From: Spirillospora albida
GTDB lineage: Bacteria; Actinomycetota; Actinomycetes; Streptosporangiales; Streptosporangiaceae
Assembly: GCF_000718255.1 (NCBI RefSeq)
Contig: NZ_JOFJ01000033.1
Coordinates: 1-21,154, forward strand
DNA length: 21,154 bases
Direction of reading: 5' to 3'
In this document: positions 7,261 through 14,470 of the stretch, one piece after another
Layout: every line of letters starts with the position of its first letter
How positions within the stretch are numbered: the first letter of the stretch is position 1
Made by a program: the position numbers and the translations under genes
The notes under the pieces: model-generated
What the model was told of the DNA's origin: nothing
The model's input: the letters and a program-made list of their open reading frames with translations, nothing else
Databases searched by the model: none

Positions 7261-7629
7261 ATGACTCCATCCGACCCCTCCCCGGACGGGACCGGCTTCA
7301 GCCTCGGACGGCGCGGTGGCTGGCCGGTGGTGACGGTCACCGGTGAGGTGGACTTCTCCAACGCCGACGTCCTGGGCGACCGCCTCGCCGAGGCGACCCG
7401 CTGGCACACCCCGCCGCACCTGGCCGTGGACCTGTCCGAATTGGAGTTCTGCGACTCCTCCGGCCTGCGCCGGCTCGTCATCGCATGGAAACGGATCAAG
7501 GACCTCGGCGGTCGCATGGTGCTGCTGAACCCCGCCCCGCGCATGGCCGGACTGCTGCACATCACCGGGCTGGACACCCAACTGGAGATCCTGGACGCCC
7601 TGCCTGACCGGCCCCCGCCGTCACCCTGA
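7261..7629 (+). CDS. STAS-domain protein (anti-anti-sigma factor type)
   Basis: 122 residues, one STAS domain. WPVVTVTGEVDFSNAD (21-36) is the first strand/helix, and EFCDSSGLRRLV (62-73) is the phosphorylation loop, with Ser66 or Ser67 as the expected phospho-acceptor. Such proteins bind anti-sigma factors of the SpoIIAB/RsbW kinase type when unphosphorylated. ATG 7261 has AAAGGAT upstream; a GTG overlapping the antiporter stop (7195) is an alternative. No kinase or sigma gene is adjacent, so the partner must be elsewhere. Its place right behind the antiporter suggests co-transcription and a link between ion stress and a sigma-factor cascade (inference). Confidence 0.9.
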   Translation: MTPSDPSPDGTGFSLGRRGGWPVVTVTGEVDFSNADVLGDRLAEATRWHTPPHLAVDLSELEFCDSSGLRRLVIAWKRIKDLGGRMVLLNPAPRMAGLLHITGLDTQLEILDALPDRPPPSP

Positions 7630-7641
7630 ACCGAGCCGCGC

Positions 7642-7668
7642 CCGTGCCCGGCGACCCCGGGGACACGG
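7642..7668 (+). terminator. Strong hairpin behind the STAS gene, probable terminator
   Basis: CCGTG CCCGG - loop CGACC - CCGGG (GA bulge) CACGG: ten base pairs, 13 bp after the stop codon at 7627-7629. No T-tract, as often in high-GC actinomycetes. It separates the antiporter unit from the ABC operon. Confidence 0.5.
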
Positions 7669-7727
7669 CCGTTCCCGCCGCCTGCATGCCCTGGTAGGGG
7701 GATCCGGCCGGTGTTACGGTCGGTGAA

Positions 7728-7751
7728 GGTGCGCCGGGAAGTCTGGTCGGC
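7728..7751 (+). promoter_or_regulatory. Shared 24-nt leader element, copy 3 (ABC operon)
   Basis: Differs from copies 1 and 2 at a single base (GGTGC instead of GGTGT before the common core). A -10-like TACGGT (7715-7720) lies 7 nt upstream. GGTCG (7745-7749) can pair with CGACC (7767-7771), next to the GGGAG ribosome site (7773-7777). It ends 31 nt before ATG 7783. Confidence 0.7.
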
Positions 7752-7782
7752 ATGGTTCGTCCGTCACGACCCGGGAGACGCC

Positions 7783-8673
7783 ATGCCCGACCATCCCGCC
7801 ATTCTCACCGAGGCGCTCACCAAGCGCTTCGGTTCCCTGCTGGCCCTGGACCGGCTGGATCTGCGGGTCGCACGCGGGGAGGTGTTCGGTTACCTCGGCC
7901 CCAACGGCGCGGGCAAGACCACGACGATCCGGCTGCTGCTGGACTTCCTGCGCCCGACCTCGGGACGCTGCCAGGTGCTGGGCGGCAGCGGCGGCGACCC
8001 CGCGGTCCGCGCCGGGATCGGGTACCTGCCCGCCGAGCTGCGCATCGATCCCCGCTACACCACCGGTGACCTGCTGGCCTTCTACGGGAAACTGCACGGC
8101 GGCTACGACCGTGCGCACGTGGACGGCCTGCTGGAGCGGTTCGACCTCGACCCGGGCCGGCCGACCGGGCAGCTGTCCACCGGCAACCGCCGCAAGGCCG
8201 GCATCGTCGCGGCGTTCGCCCACCGGCCCGACCTGCTGATCCTGGACGAGCCGACCTCCGGCCTGGACCCGTTGCTGCAGCACGAGTTCCAGCGGCTGGT
8301 CCGCGAGACCGCCGACGGCGGCGCGACGGTGCTGCTGTCCAGCCACGTCCTGCCCGAGGTGGAACTGCTCGCCGACCGGGTCGCGATCCTGCGCACCGGA
8401 CGCGTCGTCACCGTCGCGAGCGTCGACGAGCTGCGCCGCCGGGCCCGCCAGCGCATCGACCTGTCGTTCGCGACCCCACCCGACCCCGCCGCTTTCCGCT
8501 CCGTCCCCGGCGTCGTGGAGGCCAGCGCCGTCGACACCACCGTGCGCCTGGTCGTCGAGGGCTCGGCCGCACACGTCGTCAGAGCCGCCGCCGCCCACGA
8601 GGTGGTGCGGATCACCACGCACGACACCGACCTTGAACAGGTGTTCCTCGGCTACTACAGGGACGCCTCATGA
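7783..8673 (+). CDS. ABC transporter ATP-binding protein
   Basis: 296 residues. Walker A GPNGAGKTT (39-47), signature variant LSTGNRRK (131-138, in place of LSGGQ), Walker B LLILDEPTSGLDP (151-163) and switch histidine in SSHVLPEVE (His188). The C-terminal 80 residues match the accessory domain found in DrrA/BcrA/CcmA-like export ATPases. ATG 7783 has GGGAG six bases upstream. It overlaps the permease gene by ATGA, so the two are translationally coupled and presumably form a two-subunit exporter at the membrane. The substrate is unknown; sharing a leader element with two Na+/H+ antiporters hints at ion or osmotic stress (for comparison, NatAB is a Na+-extruding ABC exporter of this general kind). 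Confidence 0.93.
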   Translation: MPDHPAILTEALTKRFGSLLALDRLDLRVARGEVFGYLGPNGAGKTTTIRLLLDFLRPTSGRCQVLGGSGGDPAVRAGIGYLPAELRIDPRYTTGDLLAFYGKLHGGYDRAHVDGLLERFDLDPGRPTGQLSTGNRRKAGIVAAFAHRPDLLILDEPTSGLDPLLQHEFQRLVRETADGGATVLLSSHVLPEVELLADRVAILRTGRVVTVASVDELRRRARQRIDLSFATPPDPAAFRSVPGVVEASAVDTTVRLVVEGSAAHVVRAAAAHEVVRITTHDTDLEQVFLGYYRDAS

Positions 8674-9470
8674 TCGTCACGATGCGAGCGGTCACCGACC
8701 GCCGCCGCGCCCTGCTCTGGTGGATCATCGGTCTCATCGGGCTGGTCCTGCTGACGGTCTCCCTCTATCCCTCCCTGAAGGACCAGCAGTCGGTCGACGA
8801 CCTGATGCGCGACCTGCCCGACGCCGTCAAAGGCATGATCGGCTACCAGGAGACCGTCTCGCTCACCTCGCCCGCCGGTTTCCTCAACGCCCGCCTGTAC
8901 TCCACTGTCGTCCCCGTCATCATGCTGGTGTTCGGCATCGGCACCGGAGCACGCGCCATCGCCGGCGCCGAAGAGGACGGCACCCTGGAACACCTTCTGG
9001 CCCAGCCCGTCACCCGCGGCCGCGTCGCCGCCGAGCGCTACCTCGCCGCCGCCGGCATGCTCGCCGTCCTCGTCGCCGGGTTCACCCTCGCGCTCATCGC
9101 GCTCGCCCCGCTGTTCGACGCCGCCGCCGGCATCCCGCTCGGCCGCATCCTCACCGCCTCGGCGGCGCTGTACGCGCTCGGCGCGCTGCATCTGACCCTT
9201 GCCTACGCCATCGGCGCCGCCACCGGCCGCCGCGGCTCCGCCACCGCTGTCACCGGCTCCTTCGCCGCCGCCGGATACCTCCTGCACAGCCTCATCACCC
9301 CCGCCTCGACCGCCGGGCCCCTGCGGGAGGTCAGCCCCTGGCACTGGTACCTCGACCGCAACCCGCTCGCCCAAGGCGTCGCCCCCACCGCCCTCTGGCT
9401 GCCCTTCCTGCTCTCGGCGCTGCTGTTCACCGCCGGATGGGTCCTCTTCCAGCGGCGCGACCTACGCTGA
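8670..9470 (+). CDS. ABC-2 type transporter permease
   Basis: 266 residues with six hydrophobic segments (about 14-33, 78-98, 127-148, 160-182, 192-210, 243-261). EEDGTLEHLLAQPVTR (101-116) between segments 2 and 3 is the typical coupling region of ABC-2 permeases ('E-x-G-T-LE-LL-a-PvsR'). Its start overlaps the ATPase stop. The two genes together should make a complete homodimeric exporter. Just after its stop lies a broken channel-gene fragment, so the 3' side of the operon is a rearrangement point. Confidence 0.92.
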   Translation: MIVTMRAVTDRRRALLWWIIGLIGLVLLTVSLYPSLKDQQSVDDLMRDLPDAVKGMIGYQETVSLTSPAGFLNARLYSTVVPVIMLVFGIGTGARAIAGAEEDGTLEHLLAQPVTRGRVAAERYLAAAGMLAVLVAGFTLALIALAPLFDAAAGIPLGRILTASAALYALGALHLTLAYAIGAATGRRGSATAVTGSFAAAGYLLHSLITPASTAGPLREVSPWHWYLDRNPLAQGVAPTALWLPFLLSALLFTAGWVLFQRRDLR

Positions 9471-9479
9471 CCGGCCCGG

Positions 9480-9744
9480 CGCGACCTCGTCAGCGCCCTG
9501 CGTCGCCTGCCCGCGGCACCGCGGCTGGACGGTGCAGTGTGGGCCACGCTGCTGGAAGGACCACGCCGTCGACCTCGCCGACCGCGGGCGGAAGGCCGCA
9601 GATGCCGATGTGCGCCTGGCCTCCACGGTGCTCGCCGGCGCGTTGGACGACCTCGCCACCACCCTCGGCCAGCGCTTCCTGCACACCGTCCGCACATCGC
9701 AAGAGGTGTTCGCCGCCTACGCCGCCGACCACGGATACGGATGA
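9480..9744 (+). pseudogene. Truncated, frameshifted copy of the ion-channel C-terminal domain
   Basis: From about 9565 to the TGA at 9742-9744 the sequence encodes 59 residues (starting AVDLADRGRKA, ending EVFAAYAADHGYG), of which 48 match residues 230-288 of the channel encoded at 14631-15497. Upstream, in another frame (from 9480), RRLPAAPRLDG...LLEG corresponds to channel residues about 178-193. Between the two parts a net deletion of about 104 nt has destroyed the frame. The membrane and pore region is missing altogether. No start codon or ribosome site serves it. It is a decayed paralogue, not a functional gene. Confidence 0.85.
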
Positions 9745-9880
9745 CCCCGGAACGGTGGGCTCAAGCGAGCAGGCGTCAGACAGATACCGGAATACGGTCG
9801 CCACGTCCATGTCGGCTGGCGCGCTCGGGCGTTCCTGACTGTGGATGCTCCGTGGCTGGATGTGGTCGGGCGCGGGCCGC

Positions 9881-10315
9881 TCAGCGCTCGGTGTAGTCGC
9901 GGGTGTACCAGTGCTCCGGACGGAAGCGGACCATGACCATCGTGTCGGCGACATCCTGCGTGGACGCCAGGTACCGGGCGGCGTTCTCGGCGCCCAGGTA
10001 GCGTTCGGCCATCGTTCTGCGGTCGTCCGGTCGTGCGGGGTCCTGGATCGCCACGACGGGGCCTTCCACCGAGGCGTACCGATAGGGCGGCTCCCCGTCC
10101 TGCGCCACCAGGCTCACCCGGCCCGCCTTCCGGACCAGGTCCATCTTGCGGCTGTCCCGGGCGGTGATGAAGGCGATGTCGCCGCCGGGCTCGTACAGGT
10201 ACCAGACCGGTACGGACAGCGGTGCGCGGCCCGCCTCATCGGCCACGCTCAGGACGCCCACATGGACGCCGGCCAGGAAGGTCTCCCGTTCGTCCGCGCT
10301 CATCGCCAGGGTCAT
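9881..10315 (-). CDS. Pyridoxamine 5'-phosphate oxidase-family (split-barrel flavin/F420) protein
   Basis: 144 residues, the length of small split-barrel flavoproteins. GVLSVADEAGRAPLSVPVWY (19-38) forms the first strands, with FITARDSRKMDLVRKAGRVSL (near 54-74) following as the cofactor phosphate-binding part; VEGPVVAI is the central strand. Members use FMN, F420 or haem, and the cofactor here cannot be fixed. ATG 10315 has GAGGAG just upstream; an upstream in-frame start at 10408 would run into the padR operator and is less likely. It is divergent from padR, so it may be a target of that regulator. Confidence 0.85.
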   Translation of the reverse strand: MTLAMSADERETFLAGVHVGVLSVADEAGRAPLSVPVWYLYEPGGDIAFITARDSRKMDLVRKAGRVSLVAQDGEPPYRYASVEGPVVAIQDPARPDDRRTMAERYLGAENAARYLASTQDVADTMVMVRFRPEHWYTRDYTER

Positions 10316-10388
10316 CACGACTCCTCTCCCATGACCCACCATGGACGACACCGCGCCGACGGCCAAGAGCACCCGAGTCGGCAGATGA

Positions 10389-10421
10389 TGGACATTAGTG
10401 TGCGGCACACACTATAGTGTG
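10389..10421 (+). promoter_or_regulatory. padR promoter with overlapping operator palindromes
   Basis: A -35-like TGGACA (10389-10394), 18-bp spacer, -10-like TATAGT (10413-10418), then ATG 10425 six bases on. Two inverted repeats share an arm: TAGTGTG - CGGCA - CACACTA (10396-10414) and the perfect 14-bp palindrome CACACTATAGTGTG (10408-10421). A PadR dimer here would block the -10 box. Autoregulation is inferred. Confidence 0.72.
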
Positions 10422-10424
10422 ATC

Positions 10425-10763
10425 ATGTCGGCTGAGGAACTGGTCCGGGCCCAGGCCCAGGAGCTGCGCCGCGGCACCGTCGTGCTGGCCTGCCTGGCAC
10501 TGCTCAGGGAGCCGCAGTACGGCTACGCGCTGCTGGAGACGCTCAACGACGCGGGTGTCTCCGTCGACGGCAACACCCTCTACCCGTTGCTGCGCCGGCT
10601 GGAGAAGCAAGGGCTGCTCACCAGCGAGTGGAACACCGACGAGTCCCGGCCGCGGAAGTTCTACCGGGTCAGCCCCGAGGGCTCCCGGGTGCGTGCGGGC
10701 CTGGTGGACGAATGGCGCGACCTCGTCGCCTCGATCTCCCGACTGACAGAAGAGAAGCCATGA
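10425..10763 (+). CDS. PadR-family transcriptional regulator
   Basis: 112 residues, short PadR form (subfamily-2 like). The winged helix at about 16-90 has the family features: GYALLETL, VSVDGNTLYPLLRRLEKQGLL (recognition helix) and the wing SRPRKFYRVSPEGSR. The C-terminal helix serves dimerisation. ATG 10425 follows the -10 box by 6 nt with no ribosome site, so a leaderless mRNA is likely. Its stop overlaps the start of the HAAS membrane protein (ATGA), the standard pairing of PadR with HAAS/DUF1700-type proteins. It probably represses its own operon. Confidence 0.93.
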   Translation: MSAEELVRAQAQELRRGTVVLACLALLREPQYGYALLETLNDAGVSVDGNTLYPLLRRLEKQGLLTSEWNTDESRPRKFYRVSPEGSRVRAGLVDEWRDLVASISRLTEEKP

Positions 10764-11692
10764 ATGCGAACACCCTGACCGAGCGCTACGTTCACGAGGT
10801 CGTCCGGCGAATCCCCGCCGACCAGCGCGACGACGTCGCCGAGGAGCTGCGCGCCGTGATCGCCGACACCGTCGAGGCGCGCGGTGCGACCGAACGCGAG
10901 GTGGTCACCGAGATGGGCGACCCGATCCGCCTCGCCGCCCGCTACGCCGACCGGCCGCTCGCGCTGATCGGCCCCGGCCTCTACCCGGCGTACGTCCGGA
11001 CGCTGAAGGTCCTCCTGGGCGGCGTGCTGCCGGTGGTCGTCGCCGCGTCCATGGCGGTCGAGGTCCTCAACGGCGGCGGCGTCGCCTCGGCGATCGGCAC
11101 CGGCATCGGCGCACTGCTCACCGTCGGTGCCCAGATGATCGCCTGGCTCACCGGGGTCTTCGCCGTGGTGGAGCGCTCCCGCTCCCTCGACCGCCTGTTC
11201 CGAGGCACCCAGAGCTGGACGCCCGACGATCTGCCCGACGCCCCGCGGTCCGCGGAGGCGAGCCGCGGCGTCCTCGCCTCCGCCGCGTTGAGCACGGCGC
11301 TGCTCGCGCTGATCATCTGGCAGCACGTCGCCGAGCCCTACGACGCGGACGGCGACCGCATGCCGGTCCTCGACCCGGCCCTGTGGTCGGGCTGGATCTG
11401 GCCGATCCTCGCCGGTCTGGCGGGCACCGCGCTGTGCGAACTGGTCCGGGTCGCCGTGCACCGCTGGACCGTTCCCCTCGCCGCCGTCTACGCCGCCGCC
11501 GAGGCCGTCTTCGCCTTCTCCCTGATCTGGGTCCTCCACCGGCAAGCGCTGTTCAACCCCGACTTCCTCGCCACCGTCAACGACGGCAAGGGCTGGACGG
11601 TCCCCGACTCCCTCTACATCAGCACGATCCTAGTCGTCCTCGCCGTCAGCGTGAGCGAAGTGGTCGGCTGCTTCCGCCAGGCCCGCAACTGA
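10760..11692 (+). CDS. HAAS-domain (DUF1700-like) integral membrane protein
   Basis: 310 residues. The N-terminal 65 residues are the soluble helical HAAS domain: TERYVHEVVRRIPADQR, ELRAVIADTVEARG and EMGDPIRLAARYAD, a set seen in proteins encoded next to PadR regulators. About six membrane segments follow (83-103, 108-138, 190-208, 235-255, 262-282, 290-308) with hydrophilic linkers. Translation is coupled to padR by a 4-base overlap. Such proteins are thought to sense or signal at the membrane together with PadR; the signal is unknown. Confidence 0.85.
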   Translation: MNANTLTERYVHEVVRRIPADQRDDVAEELRAVIADTVEARGATEREVVTEMGDPIRLAARYADRPLALIGPGLYPAYVRTLKVLLGGVLPVVVAASMAVEVLNGGGVASAIGTGIGALLTVGAQMIAWLTGVFAVVERSRSLDRLFRGTQSWTPDDLPDAPRSAEASRGVLASAALSTALLALIIWQHVAEPYDADGDRMPVLDPALWSGWIWPILAGLAGTALCELVRVAVHRWTVPLAAVYAAAEAVFAFSLIWVLHRQALFNPDFLATVNDGKGWTVPDSLYISTILVVLAVSVSEVVGCFRQARN

Positions 11693-11939
11693 CGCGGAGC
11701 CCCGCCGACCTCTCACCGATCGGACCAGGCTGAGCACCATGACGGCTTCCGCGACCTGGTGTACCGCATGTACCTGATCAATCCTGAACTCGTCATCCGA
11801 GGTATCCGACCGCCGTCTTGGGCTCTGTCTTCTCACCGGCAGGTGAACTGACCTCTCCGGCGGGCGTCCGCGGCCCGGCCATCGGGGATCTCCTTGATCC
11901 GCCCCTGGGTATCGGTTCCGCCGAGTACCGGGCCCGGGC

Positions 11940-12656
11940 TTATGGGGTGCGCGCCACGTACACCGTGTTGGTCGCGGTGCCGCCCTGGACGGGGTTGGCG
12001 AATTCGACGACGTGGGCGTCCGCCTCGGCGAAGACGTCGGCGAGCAGGGCGGTGAAGTCGTCGTCCGGGGGCTCGTTGGACCAGAGGGCGAAGACGCCGC
12101 CGGGGTGGATCTGCGCGGCCAGGACGCTCAGCGGCCCGCGCCGGTAGAAGGACGCGTGGCCCGGGTCGAGGACGTGGCGGGGCGAGTGGTCGATGTCGAG
12201 CAGGACGGCGTGGAACCGCTGCGGGCCGAAGCCGGACGGCTCCCCGGCCATGGCGAAGAAGTCGCCGTGGACCAGGCGGCAGCGTTCGTCGGCCGTCAGC
12301 CGCTCGCCCAGCGGGACCAGCCGCCTGCGGTGCCACTCGATCACTTCGGCGAGCGCCTCCACCACGATGAGCGAGCGCACCCCGGGCCTGTCCAGGACGG
12401 CGCCGGCGGTGTAGCCGAGGCCGAGCCCGCCGACGACGACGTCGAGGCCGGTGCCGTCGAGGGCGTCCAGGCCGAGCCGGGCGAGTTCGATCTCGCCGGC
12501 CGTCCAGGCGCTCGACATGAGGAACTCGTCGTCGAGTTTGATCTCGTGGACGTCGACGCCCAGGAGGGGGTCGCGCCGGCGTCTCAGGCTGATGGCGCCC
12601 TTGGCGGTCGGGCGCCAGTCGAGCTCCTCGAACAGTGCACCCATCTCGTCCCCCAT
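11940..12656 (-). CDS. Spermidine-synthase-like Rossmann methyltransferase-fold protein
   Basis: 238 residues. The nucleotide-binding loop VVGGLGLGYT (74-83), acidic residue at the end of the next strand (LIVVEA, Glu100), HGDFF (130-134) and LLDIDHSP (152-159) follow the order of spermidine-synthase/SAM-methyltransferase folds. The polyamine synthase signature with the catalytic Asp in its usual surroundings is not complete, so a different SAM- or dcSAM-using reaction is possible. Two starts are close: ATG 12656 and ATG 12644; GGGGGACGAG lies before the second. It stands alone, facing away from the RF3 gene. Confidence 0.75.
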   Translation of the reverse strand: MGDEMGALFEELDWRPTAKGAISLRRRRDPLLGVDVHEIKLDDEFLMSSAWTAGEIELARLGLDALDGTGLDVVVGGLGLGYTAGAVLDRPGVRSLIVVEALAEVIEWHRRRLVPLGERLTADERCRLVHGDFFAMAGEPSGFGPQRFHAVLLDIDHSPRHVLDPGHASFYRRGPLSVLAAQIHPGGVFALWSNEPPDDDFTALLADVFAEADAHVVEFANPVQGGTATNTVYVARTP

Positions 12657-12799
12657 GGTCCGGTGATCATCATCGACGGCGGTCCGCCGCGTCGAGCCTA
12701 GACCGCGGCGGCGCGCCTTCGCCGATCTCCTGCGACACTCGACCCGGAGCCGGCGGCGGGGACCGTCCCGAAGGGACGGGCCCGTGTGAGGGGGAAGCG

Positions 12800-14407
12800 G
12801 TGAGCGCGGTGGTGGGCACGGCGGAGGACGTGGTGGAGCAGGCGGCGCGGCGGCGGACGTTCGCGGTGATCAGCCACCCGGACGCGGGCAAGTCGACGCT
12901 GACCGAGGCGCTGGCGCTGCACGCGGCGGCGATCGAGCAGGCCGGGGCGGTGCACGGCAAGGCCGGGCGCCAGGGCGTGCGGTCGGACTGGATGGACATC
13001 GAGCGCTCGCGCGGGATCTCCATCACCTCCTCGGTGCTGCGGTTCGAGTACGGGGACGCGCTGCTCAACCTGCTGGACACCCCCGGGCACGCGGACTTCT
13101 CCGAGGACACCTACCGGGTGCTGGCGGCCGTGGACGGGGCGATCATGCTGCTCGACTCCGCCAAGGGCCTGGAGGCGCAGACGCTGAAGCTGTTCGACGT
13201 GTGCCGGCACCGTGGCATCCCGGTCATCACGTTCGTCAACAAGTGGGACCGGCCGGGCCGCGAGCCGCTGGAGCTGCTGGACGAGGTGGAGCAGCGCATC
13301 GGGCTGCGTCCGGCGCCGCTGAACTGGCCGGTCGGGATCGCCGGGGACTTCCGCGGCCTGATCGACCGCGCCGACGGGTCGTTCACCCGGTTCCGCCGCA
13401 CGCCCGGCGGCGCGACCCGCGCGATCGCCGAGCGGGTCCCCGCCGAGCAGGCCGCCCGCGAAGAGGGCGAGGCGTGGAAGACCGCGAACGAGGAGCTGGC
13501 GCTGCTGGACGAGATCGGCGCCACCCTCGACATGGCGGCGTTCACCGCCGGAGTCTGCACGCCGGTGCTGTTCGGGGCCGCGCTGCCGAACTTCGGGGTC
13601 GGCGCGCTGCTGGACACGGTCTGCCGGCTGGCGCCCGCGCCGTCCGCGCGCGCCGACGCCTCCGGCGCCGAGCGTCCGGTGTCGGCGCCGTTCTCCGGCC
13701 AGGTGTTCAAGGTGCAGGCGGGGATGGACCGGGCGCACCGCGACCGGCTGGCGTTCATCCGGGTCTGCTCGGGGCGCTTCGAGCGCGGCATGACCCTCAC
13801 CCATGCCTCGACCGGACGGCCCCTGGCGACCAAGTACGCGCAGACGGTCTTCGGGCGCGACCGCTCCACCGTGGACGCGGCCTACCCGGGCGACGTGATC
13901 GGCCTGCCGAACACCTCCGGGCTGACCGTGGGCGACACCCTGTACGCGAGGACGCCGGTGGAGTTCCCCCCGATCCCGGCGTTCGCGCCCGAGCACTTCA
14001 TGGTGGTGCGGGCCAAGGACAACGGCCGGGCCAAGCAGTTCCGGCGCGGCATCGACCAGCTCGACGGCGAGGGGGTCGTGCAGGTTCTGCGCAGCGATCT
14101 GCGCGGTGACCAGGCGCCGGTGCTGGCGGCGGTCGGCCCCCTGCAGTTCGAGGTGGTCGCCGCCCGGATGGAGGGCGAGTTCGGCGCCCCCGTCGAGCTG
14201 AACCGGCTGGACTACTCGACCGCGCGCCTCACCGACAAGGAGTCGGCGGAGACCCTCAACGGCCGGCGCGGGGTCGAGGTCCTGACCCGCGGCCTGGACG
14301 GCTCGCTCGTCGCGGTGTTCGTCGACAAGTGGCGGGTGCAGGCCGTCCAGCGCGAGCACCCCGGCCTGACCCTCACGCCGATGCTCGCCGCGGGCGTCCC
14401 GGACTGA
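12800..14407 (+). CDS. prfC: Peptide chain release factor 3
   Basis: 535 residues, close to the usual RF3 length of about 530. GTPase motifs: G1 SHPDAGKST (25-33), switch I region with GISITSSV (72-79), G3 DTPGHADF (93-100), G4 NKWDRPGR (147-154). Domain II and the RF3 C-terminal domain follow (for example GPLQFEVVAARM and KWRVQAVQREHPGL). It is a cytoplasmic ribosome-dependent GTPase that recycles RF1 and RF2 after peptide release. GTG 12800 has GAGGGGGA seven bases upstream; the longer open frame upstream has no ribosome site. A hairpin follows the stop. Identification is secure. Confidence 0.96.
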   Translation: MSAVVGTAEDVVEQAARRRTFAVISHPDAGKSTLTEALALHAAAIEQAGAVHGKAGRQGVRSDWMDIERSRGISITSSVLRFEYGDALLNLLDTPGHADFSEDTYRVLAAVDGAIMLLDSAKGLEAQTLKLFDVCRHRGIPVITFVNKWDRPGREPLELLDEVEQRIGLRPAPLNWPVGIAGDFRGLIDRADGSFTRFRRTPGGATRAIAERVPAEQAAREEGEAWKTANEELALLDEIGATLDMAAFTAGVCTPVLFGAALPNFGVGALLDTVCRLAPAPSARADASGAERPVSAPFSGQVFKVQAGMDRAHRDRLAFIRVCSGRFERGMTLTHASTGRPLATKYAQTVFGRDRSTVDAAYPGDVIGLPNTSGLTVGDTLYARTPVEFPPIPAFAPEHFMVVRAKDNGRAKQFRRGIDQLDGEGVVQVLRSDLRGDQAPVLAAVGPLQFEVVAARMEGEFGAPVELNRLDYSTARLTDKESAETLNGRRGVEVLTRGLDGSLVAVFVDKWRVQAVQREHPGLTLTPMLAAGVPD

Positions 14408-14420
14408 TTGTGGGTTGAGC

Positions 14421-14448
14421 CGTCAGGTGGGGCCGTCCCCACCGCACG
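14421..14448 (+). terminator. Hairpin after prfC, probable terminator
   Basis: GGTGGGG (14426-14432), loop CCGT, CCCCACC (14437-14443), extended by CGT/ACG across a 2-nt mismatch. It begins 14 bp after the prfC stop. No T-tract. Confidence 0.55.
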
Positions 14449-14470
14449 GCGAGACTCCGCTGTCACGTCG

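Noticed and set aside
7752..8069. ATG directly after leader copy 3, giving a short frame overlapping the ABC ATPase
   Set aside because: Arg/Pro/His-rich product in the wrong frame and without a ribosome site; the ATPase start at 7783 is well supported. A short leader peptide is not excluded but nothing supports it.
11693..11851. 53 open codons after the HAAS protein stop, with a protein-like stretch (GFRDLVYRMYLINPELVIRG)
   Set aside because: No start, no ribosome site and no known family; readthrough of the TGA has no support. It may be a tiny remnant of a deleted gene. The rest of 11852-11939 shows nothing.
12698..14359. Long minus-strand frame opposite prfC
   Set aside because: Arg/Gly/His-rich shadow of a certain RF3 gene; common artefact of GC-rich third codon positions.
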